This document shows, one piece after another, positions 57,053 to 64,000 of a stretch of 64,000 bases of DNA (within the stretch, counting starts at the first letter, position 1; every line of letters starts with the position of its first letter). The position numbers were made by a program, and so were the translations under genes. Origin of the DNA: Eopsaltria australis (Eukaryota; Chordata; Aves; Passeriformes; Petroicidae); contig JAVTVJ010001709.1 of NCBI GenBank assembly GCA_034509425.1, positions 62,001 through 126,000 of the forward strand, read 5' to 3'. The notes below the pieces were generated by a model. That model worked only from the letters and a program-made list of their open reading frames with translations, did not search any database and was not told where the DNA came from.

Positions 57053-57659
57053 TGGCAGTTTCATGATCACGTGCTCCCTGCTGGGCTGTTTGAAAAGGTC
57101 TGAGCTGAATGGTAGAAGCACTGAGTCTCTGTGGCCTGGCTCTGCAAAGCTGGCTCGGCCTGGTGGGGCCAGCTGGGCCCGGGGTGACAGGGCAGGGCCT
57201 GGCCTGAACTGGATAGAGTCTGGCCTGGTCCTTGCCTGGCCCAGAGGAGGGGCCTGGCCCTGTCTAGTGTAGCTGACATGTTGGCTGAACTGTATCTCCT
57301 AAAAATTCTGTCCAGTTCCTCCCCCATGCCCAGCTGCAGCTGCACAGCCGCTCTAAATCTCCCTTCCCCCTCCCCCCCCCCCCTTTGGAAGGAGGGGGGG
57401 GCCTTACCGAGGAGAGAAGCTGGGTGATGCTCCTCTCTACACAGCAGCAGGTCAGAAGAGGAAGAGGCTCTTTGGGAAGAGAGTCTTTGCTTCTATATGG
57501 TTTTTTCCTCGAAGGCGGATCAACTTATAATTGGTTTACCTACATATCAATCCTTAAAACTACCTGGTTATTGGCTCTCTCTCTCAGGAAGGAATTGTAT
57601 CACTTCCTGCAGCATAGGTCACTTCCTAGATTTTGACCATTCCTGATTAACCCAGGACA
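55130..57659 (-). mobile_element. Second copy of element X, TSD CCACT
   Basis: On the plus strand it begins TGTAGTGG and ends CCCAGGACA, with a perfect 5-bp duplication CCACT (55125-55129 and 57660-57664). Read in reverse it is homologous to X at 40601-49273, including the purine run (here CCCCCCTTTGG at 56760-56770) and the ACCTACATATCAATCC region. It is split by the LTR at 55781-56672. Net length about 1.6 kb. A (TC)n microsatellite is at 57009-57048. Confidence 0.82.
55781..56672 (+). mobile_element. Solo LTR nested in X, second copy of the 8390 family
   Basis: 892 bp, TGTTGAAGG to CAAGACA, homologous end to end to 8390-9280. Flanks share TTTC (55777-55780 and 56673-56676), an apparent 4-bp duplication; the other copy shows five bases. 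Chance frames in its GC-rich middle are not called. Confidence 0.88.
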
Positions 57660-57929
57660 CCACTTTATTCTCTAATTCTGTCTAGCCTCTGTTCCAGGCG
57701 GCCAGTCCAAGGCATCATCAACAACTTAAGAAATTTACTATTTATTTAAACCCAAGAAACTGCCTTAATCTGCACATTTTTGATAAGATGAAGTAAATTA
57801 GCTTCTCACTAAAAACAACTAACCACATTCATCTTCCTCTGAACCCAACAACATATGCAGGAAGATAACCACTACCCAGGATATGATATCAGCATCTTAT
57901 TAATATACAACTTATGTGTTTGCTACCAT

Positions 57930-58632
57930 TCAGTTGTGCACTTGGGTCACAATAACCCCATGCAGCGCTACAGGCTTGGGGAAGAGTGACTAGAAAGCTG
58001 CTCGGCAGAAAACGACCTGAGGGATGTTGGTTGACAGCAGCTAAACATGAGCCAGTGTGTGCCCGGGTAGCCAAGAAGGCCAATGACATCCTGGCTTGTA
58101 TCAGAAATAGTGTGGCCAGCAGGACCAGGGAAGTGATCGTCCTCATGTACTTGGCACTGGTGAGGCCGCACCTCGAAAACTGTGTCTAGTTCTGGGCCCT
58201 TCACTGCAAGAAGGACATTGAGGTGCTGAAGCATGTCCAGAGAAGGACAACAAAGCTGGTAAAAGGTCTGGAGCAGCTGAGGGGACTGGGGTTGTTTATT
58301 CTGGGGAAAAGAAGTCTCAGGGGAGACCTTACCACTCTCTACAACTACCTGAAAGGAGGTTGTGGCAATGTGGGGGTCAGACTCTTCTCCCAGGCAACTA
58401 GCGAAAGGACAAGGGGAAATGGCCTCAAGTTGCACTAGAGGATGTTCAGTTTGCATATTAGGAAAAGTTTCTTCACTGAAAGAGTGGTTACGCATTGGAA
58501 CAGGCTCCCCAGGAAACTGGTGGAGTCACCATCCCTGGAAATGTTCAAAAAGCAAGTAGACATGGCAATTCATGATATAGTTGAGAGTGAGCATGCTAGT
58601 ATTTGGTTGAGGAAAGACAGATGCTAAGAAGG
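57930..58632 (+). repeat. CR1 LINE fragment (ORF2 C-terminal region)
   Basis: Frames 57986-58189, 58223-58438 and 58442-58627 carry [56 protein letters not shown] and RKSFFTERVVTHWNRLP, the CR1 RT C-terminal blocks, in order but in broken frames. The very 3' tail is missing. Confidence 0.9.
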
Positions 58633-58635
58633 AGG

Positions 58636-59632
58636 TGTCGTGGTTTGACACTGGCCCAACGCCAGGTACCCACGAGAGTCGCTCGCTTACCCTCCCCTGC
58701 CACAGTTGGGCAGAGGAGGGAAAAGGAAAAATAAGTTAACGAAGGATTCCTGAGTTGAGATAAGGACCAGGAGAAATATTTCAAGGGCAAAGCAGGCTCG
58801 ACTTAAAGTTGCTAAGTGAAATTTATTACTAACAGAATCAGAGGAGGATAATAAGAAGTAAAATAAGCCCTTAAAAGACCTTTCTCCCCCCAGCTCCTCC
58901 CTCCTTCCCACTGACAGTGCAAGGAGAAAGGGCGTGGGGGTTTCGGTCAGTTCATCACCGAGATTTTCTTCCGCTGCTCCAGGAGAGGAGTTCATCCCCT
59001 GTGAGACCGTGGGTTCCCTCCCACAGAAGACAGTTCTCCCAAAACTGCTGTGATGTGGGTCTCTCTTTCCACAGGGTGCAATCCTCCAAGGACAGGCTGC
59101 TCCAGCCTGGAAGCAGAGCCCCATTCTCTCCACTGGGTCTCCCACTGGATCACAGCCTCCTCCAGGCATCCACCCACTCTGGCATGGGCACCTCCCCCGT
59201 GGACTGTGGGCAGATCTATGCATCCCCGGTGGATCCATGGGCTGCAGGGTAACAACCTGCTTCACCATGGTCTTCACCATGGCCTGAAGAGGAATCTCTA
59301 CTCTGGCATCTGGAGCACCTCCTCTCCCGCCTTCTCCACTGACCTTGGTGTCGCCATGTTGTTTTTCCTCATATATTCTCACCTCCTCCTCCTCTTTTCC
59401 AACCGGAAGCAAAAAACCTGTGACTTGGTTTTGGTTGCCTTCTTAAATATGTCATCACAGAGGCGTTACTAACCTCTCTCATTGGCCCAGTTTTGTCCAG
59501 CAGTATGTCCATCTTCAGAGCCATCAGCCATTGGCTCTGCTGGCCATGGTGGGAAGCTTCCAGAAGCTTCTCACAGGAGCCATCTTTGTGCCCACCCCGC
59601 TGCCAAAAAACAGGCCATGCCAAGCCAATACA
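58636..59632 (-). mobile_element. Solo LTR, near-perfect TSD
   Basis: 997 bp on the minus strand, TGTCGTGGTTTGAC to CCAATACA, flanked by GGAGG (58631-58635) and GGGGG (59633-59637). It is related to the 3808-4846 LTR, sharing AATTTATTACTAA-AGAATCAGAG and the CCCTGCC-CAGTTGG block. Confidence 0.85.
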
Positions 59633-61159
59633 GGGGGCCATCCAAGAAGGCCATCAGTTTAATTGCTGTTGAGACACAAGAAAGTAATTGACAGTCTTCC
59701 ACACATAGAAGAAAGACTGCAATCACTTTCCTTGATTCTGGTAAGGGGACTTCTCATCTGGCAATGGAAGGGTCAGACAGTGAATACTCCAACCAGAAAT
59801 AGAAAGAGAGGGTCCCTGTCTTCAGCCAGAAGGAGGGAAGGGATGACTGGGTATACAGTATGTGTAGATTTGATGGCCTGAAACATCAGACCTAGAAAAG
59901 TACAAGGCTTTGGTAAACATCAGTGTACAGGAGACAAGTGCAAATGCATCCTATTCTGACTGGCTTGGATGCCCTGTGTATACATAACATAGACTTACCT
60001 AAGAGAGGGTACTTCAAGGATCTAAAAGGCTACCAGTGGGCTTTTGGTGTAGCCACCATTAACACACAAAATTTAACAGCTGTCTACTCTGCTTGTCCTC
60101 TCAAGCAATCCTTCTGTTGAGGGGTTGCTGCAGGTCAAAGAACAGCAGGAGTCAATTGCAACCAGGATAGTACACTGGTGACAATATCACACAAACCAAC
60201 ACTCCCTGGCTCCCATACCTAAGCCGATTCATCAATCGGAGAACCAAGAAATGATCAGCAAGACTCACTCATCCTTTAATAGTCCCATATGGCCAGTGCC
60301 AAAGTTTGATGGAGGCAGACTAGTACAGCCTAAATGAAGTCACACTACCACTGAGTGCTGCCATACCAGACACACCAGAACTCCAGTATGAACTGGAGTC
60401 AAAGGCAGACAAGTGATATGTCTGGGTTTTTTCTTAACTCCTTTGGCAGCAGATTGCAGGTTACAGTTTACTTTCACATGGAAGAGTATCAAATACACTT
60501 GGAATCAACTGCCCCAGGGGTGGAAGCACAGCCCTTCCATTTGTGATGGACTAATCCAAACTGCACTGCAACAGGGTGATGCTTCTGAACATTTACAAGA
60601 CACTGAAAATCAGTGTATGGGGCAACAAAGTAGAAGCATTTTAATAAGAGAAAAAGAATAATTCCAATTCTTTTTTAAGTTGGTTTTGTCATTTAAAAAA
60701 AAAAAAAAAAGCCATGTCAATGCACCTACACAGAAAATCCATTTATTGGGAGCAAAATGGCAAGATTGACATCCTCACATCGCTATGGATGTGAACAATA
60801 AAGTAGGAACTATGTCTCCACCAGCTAACAAGGAAGAATCAAGATTTCCTAGGCCTGGTGGGATTCTGGAGAATGCATATTCCAGGTTATAGTCAGCTTT
60901 TGATCCTTCTCTATCAAGTAACCTGAAAGAAGAACTCTTTTGAGTAGGGCTGTCATGGTTTAACCACAACCAGCAAGTAAGTACCACACAGCTGCCTGCT
61001 TGCTCGCTCTCACCCAGTGGGATAGGGGAGAGAATCAGAAGAGTAAAAGTGAGAAAACTCATGAGTTGAGATAAAAATAGTTTAGTAACTGAAAAAAAAT
61101 AATAATAAATAACAACAAAGACAGAAAAATAAAATCCAAGAAAGACAAGTGATGCAAAT

Positions 61160-61679
61160 TGCAAGGAATGAGAGACTTTTCTTCACAAACAAACTGTGAG
61201 TGTCTGATAGATAAGACTGGCACTCAGAGATAAAAGAAACAATGGGAAGAATTCCATTGGTTGATGAATGGAACAAGAGAGATTTGCATTTACAAACAAA
61301 CCACAGGTCTGCTAATAAATAAAACTGAATATTGGAATATGAAAGAATCCATGAGAAGGACCATAAAATTCCATAAGGAATTCCACTGAGTGATACAAGG
61401 GAAGGACAAAGAGGGGGGGGGGATTACACATTAGAGAGGGGTCTTAGGTATTAGGCATTTTGGGAAGTCTGTACCTCTCAAATACCTCAGCCAATGGGGA
61501 AAGAGACAGGGGCCTGAGGTCGGGAAATTAGGATAAAAGGGAGGCTGCATCCTCCAAAATTTGAGAGACCCCATGGGGAATGCCCCATGACTTCTCCCTT
61601 TATTCGAATAAAGTCACAGGACTCCTCTGTCTCCATTTTGGACATAAACCTCTGGTGTTTGTGGATTAATTTCCTCACA
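61160..61679 (+). mobile_element. Solo LTR, TSD AAAT
   Basis: 520 bp, TGCAAGGAATGAG to CCTCACA, with perfect 4-bp duplication AAAT (61156-61159 and 61680-61683). TATA-like GGATAAAAGGG (61531-61541) and AATAAAG (61607-61613) are spaced as in an LTR. Confidence 0.85.
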
Positions 61680-61805
61680 AAATGAAAACAACTGCTCCCC
61701 CTTCAATCGACTGATGGATGCCCAGTCCCATAGCAGCTCCCCCCCACCAACCTCCCCCCTAACTTTATTACTGAGCATAATGCCATATGGTATGGAATAT
61801 CCTTG

Positions 61806-62274
61806 TGTTGCCAGATGAAAAGCCATCTGCACCTGGTGGGCTAGCAGAATGCTTATTCTTCAAAAACCACTGGCCTATGGAACTGCACAATGCCCATTCT
61901 GTAAGAAGAACTGGAAAGCAACAAGCCCAGTTGTGCCAACTTTTACCAGTTCACTGGGCGGTCAGGTATGACATTGGGGTCACCGACCATCAGGGACCAC
62001 TGAAGAGACCCCCAGGACAGAGGACTGCATGCATAAAGTGGAGGGGAAATATGTTAATAATTTTGGGAAAAAGATTATCATATGTATGCTTATTCTGGGA
62101 AAATCAATAAATATGTATGTAAAATATAGTATATAAACAGGAGCTTTTCTGTATTCAGCATGCATGATATTTTGGAGGATATATCCCCTCATGCATCCAA
62201 CTGAATAAAGAATGCCTGCTTCTTAATACTATATTGGTGTTAATGAGGTTTTTTTTTACCAATTTTTGGTAACA
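61806..62274 (+). mobile_element. Solo LTR, imperfect TSD
   Basis: 469 bp, TGTTGCCAG to GGTAACA. Flanks are CTTG (61802-61805) and CCTG (62275-62278). TATATAAACAGG (62130-62141) and GAATAAAGAATG (62204-62215) look like TATA and polyadenylation signals. Confidence 0.75.
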
Positions 62275-62279
62275 CCTGT

Positions 62280-62976
62280 TGTTATAAATAAAAGTGAGAA
62301 ATTCGTGCTCAAATATGTAATATCGAAATATATAGTAAAAAAGGTTTAGTTGTAACCAGTTTTAGAACAAGCAGAGCCTGCCCAAGAAAAGAATTGTGGC
62401 CTCGCCCAGGGAACTGATTTACATCCCAAAGAAAGCATTACAGAGAACGGCGGCATGAACGGCATGAACTGCGGCACATCGGGAAAACATTCAGTCGACT
62501 CCTGGTATCTACATTTCCAAGGAGAACTTCCCGGCAGAGCTGATGGCAGAACTGATCGACCATCTCCGAAAATCCCATCCCAGCTCAGGTGTTAACGACC
62601 AGATCGGACCGGGATAAGGAACATCATGAACCATCAGATAACATCCTCTGGTGATGAGAAATCAATCAAACACAGGATGCGTTTTTTCCACCTCAGTTTC
62701 ATGAATAGCATGCTTCATGAATATGCTGAGTGACAGAAACAATACCCAAAATCCGGACTTTATAGTCAAAACTGTATATAAACCAGCTGTTGGAAGCAGT
62801 CGGGGTGAACAGAGGGAGGTCTGATGCAATAGAGGTCAGACCTGCGTTCACCCAGTGCCAACCCCGGGCTTGGCACTGTCTCCCTTTTCGATCGTGGCAT
62901 TGCGTGTTCGAACTCTCGGACACGAAATAAATTTTATATTTGTTTTACTACAAATTGGGCGCATTTATTTATAACA
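62280..62976 (+). mobile_element. Solo LTR of the ERV-B family, TSD CTGT
   Basis: 697 bp, TGTTATAAATAAAAG to TATAACA, clearly the ERV-B LTR, with a perfect 4-bp duplication CTGT (62276-62279 and 62977-62980). It carries the same TATATAAA, twin hairpins and AATAAA, plus a small private duplication CGGCATGAA (62450-62467). Confidence 0.95.
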
Positions 62977-63612
62977 CTGTGGTCAGTTGTGGTCAGCTAT
63001 CCCAGCTGTGTCCCCTCCCAACTTCTTGTGTACCCCCAGCCTACTCACTGGAAGGGTAGTGCAAGAAGCAGAAAAGGCCTTGACTCTGTGCAAGCACTGC
63101 TCAGCAATAACTAAAACATCCCTGAATTATTGTCAGTGTTTCCAGCACAAATCCAACACACAGCCACATACCAGGTATTGTGAAGAAAATTAACTCTATC
63201 CCAGCCAAAACCAGAACAGAGGCCCTGAGCAACAACAAGACTTTGAGTAGATCAAACAGAAAATAGCTCATGCAGTAGCTCTCGGGCCTGTTCAGACACG
63301 ACCAGACATGCAAGATATACTCTACACTGCAGCTGGGGAACAGGATCTCATCTAGACCCTCTGGCAAAGAGCATTAGGAGAAACAAAAGGTTGAGCTCTA
63401 GGAATTAAGGGGGTTTGAGCTGCTTCAGAAGTTGTTGGGACAGAGGCACGTCTCCTCTTGGCATCACAATTGCTTGTACTACACTGGATGTTCAAAAGAA
63501 ACCATCCCCATGACACATCATGCAACCAGTGCTATATGGAGTAATTGGGTAGCATTGATCACACAACATACTTGATCACACAACGTACTTGACTGCAGAA
63601 ACCCAATCACCC

Positions 63613-64000
63613 TGTTATAAATAAAAGTGGGAAATTCGTGCTCAAATATGTAATATCGAAATATATAGTTTAAAAAGGTGTAGTTGTAACCAGTTTTAGA
63701 ACAAGCAGAGCCTGCCCAAGAAAAGAATTGTGGCCTCGCCCAGGGAACTGATTTACATCCCAAAGACAGCATTACAGAGAACAGCAGCACATCAGGAAAG
63801 CATTAAGCCGACCCCTGATATCTACATTTCCAAGGAGAACTTCCCGGCAGAGCTGATGGCAGAACTGATCGACCATCTCCGAAAATCCCATCCCAGCTCA
63901 GGTGTTAACGACCAGATCGGACTGGGATAAGGAACATCATGAACCATCAGATAACATCCTCTGGTGATGAGAAATCAATCAAACACAGGATGCGTTTTTT
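63613..64000 (+). mobile_element. ERV-B-family LTR, cut by the window end
   Basis: Starts TGTTATAAATAAAAGTGGG and is homologous to the first ~390 bases of the other ERV-B LTRs. Whether it is a solo LTR or the 5' LTR of a provirus cannot be decided here. It interrupts the ERV-L pol remnant. Confidence 0.92.

Larger units (their letters stand above)
54830..57725 (+). mobile_element. Probable LTR split by element X
   Basis: The sequence left of 55130 ends with AAAGGCCTTTAATAAAAACCCACT, a polyadenylation region. The sequence right of 57659 continues with TTATTCTCTAATTCTGTCTAGCC, as expected for the U5 of the same LTR. The outer ends are not defined. Confidence 0.45.
60951..63218 (-). mobile_element. 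LTR interrupted by three further solo LTRs
   Basis: Begins TGTCATGGTTTAACC and ends CAAAACCAGAACA on the plus strand. The pieces of this LTR are 60951-61159, 61680-61805 and 62977-63218. Together they read as one LTR related to 51276-51823 (ACTGAGCATAATGCCATATGGTATGGAATATCC block). The flanks AGGGC and GAGGC are only loosely similar, but ERV-L pol sequence is continuous across the insertion. Confidence 0.8.
59660..63612 (+). pseudogene. Old ERV-L gag-pol remnant, split by nested LTRs
   Basis: Plus-strand pieces align with the intact ERV-L Pol at 27953-31135. IEERLQSLSL (about 59708-59735) matches the end of Gag. RGYFKDLKGYQWAFGVA (60005-60055) matches the post-protease block. HSSFNSPIWPVPKF, TFTWKSIKYTWNQLPQGWKHSP (60465-60535) and CDGLIQTALQQGDASEHLQ belong to RT. 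AMDVNNKVGTMSPPANKEE lies near 60780-60835. After the LTR insertion, GPEQQQDF and IAHAVALGPVQTRPDMQDILYTAAGE (63215-63335) and LLLAPRLPVL-type sequence (63450-63490) follow. The YIDD active site is lost and there are many stops. It is interrupted by an LTR at 60951-63218 and ends at the LTR at 63613. Confidence 0.82.

Overview
The window reads as bird nuclear DNA. It carries many CR1 LINEs (3' ends made of the ATTCTRTGATTCT-type repeat, CR1 ORF1 esterase and ORF2 endonuclease/RT reading frames) and dense avian-style endogenous retroviruses of the ERV1 (gamma-like) and ERV-L types. I found no host protein-coding gene, tRNA, rRNA, CRISPR array or bacterial feature. Such stacked insertions are typical of repeat-rich, low-recombination bird chromatin such as the W chromosome or heterochromatin, but that location is inference.

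Layout. 1-9521: CR1 scraps and several LTRs, many with readable 5-bp target-site duplications (TSDs), separated by AT-rich sequence without genes. 9522-13250: sequence with no recognisable feature. 13310-18554: a long plus-strand CR1 (5' UTR, ORF1 with esterase, ORF2) broken by decay, an unidentified insertion and a solo LTR (TSD GTAAG). 18936-22339: no gene seen. 22340 to about 51927: one minus-strand CR1 pulled apart over almost 30 kb by retroviral insertions. Those are ERV-A (23640-39561, TSD GTTC), which itself holds a young, almost intact ERV-L (27104-34487, TSD CCTAG, opposite strand); an LTR 'Y' holding a long LTR-like element 'X' holding provirus ERV-B (41602-48346, TSD GTAG); and solo LTRs at 50337 (TSD CCAC) and 51276. 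52076-54830: mostly no gene. 54830-59632: nested LTRs and a CR1 piece. 59660 to 63612: an old plus-strand ERV-L pol remnant split by an LTR that contains three further solo LTRs in a row. The window ends inside another ERV-B-type LTR.

The most functional-looking element is the nested ERV-L. Its LTRs differ by about two substitutions and one indel over 692 bp. Its pol frame is open, with protease, reverse transcriptase, RNase H and integrase catalytic motifs all visible. Gag and Pol are in one frame separated by a single TAG codon, and there is no env. Its Gag is odd: an N-terminal hydrophobic region with several membrane-like segments, then about 21 tandem 9-residue repeats, with one extra base breaking the frame inside the repeats. 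ERV-A and ERV-B are related ERV1 proviruses with tRNA-Trp-type primer sites. Both are dead: ERV-A has a scrambled pol with two RNase H pieces and a mutated RT active site, and ERV-B lacks nearly all of pol and has a broken gag and env. All calls come from reading the sequence; family names are given only to the class level I could support.
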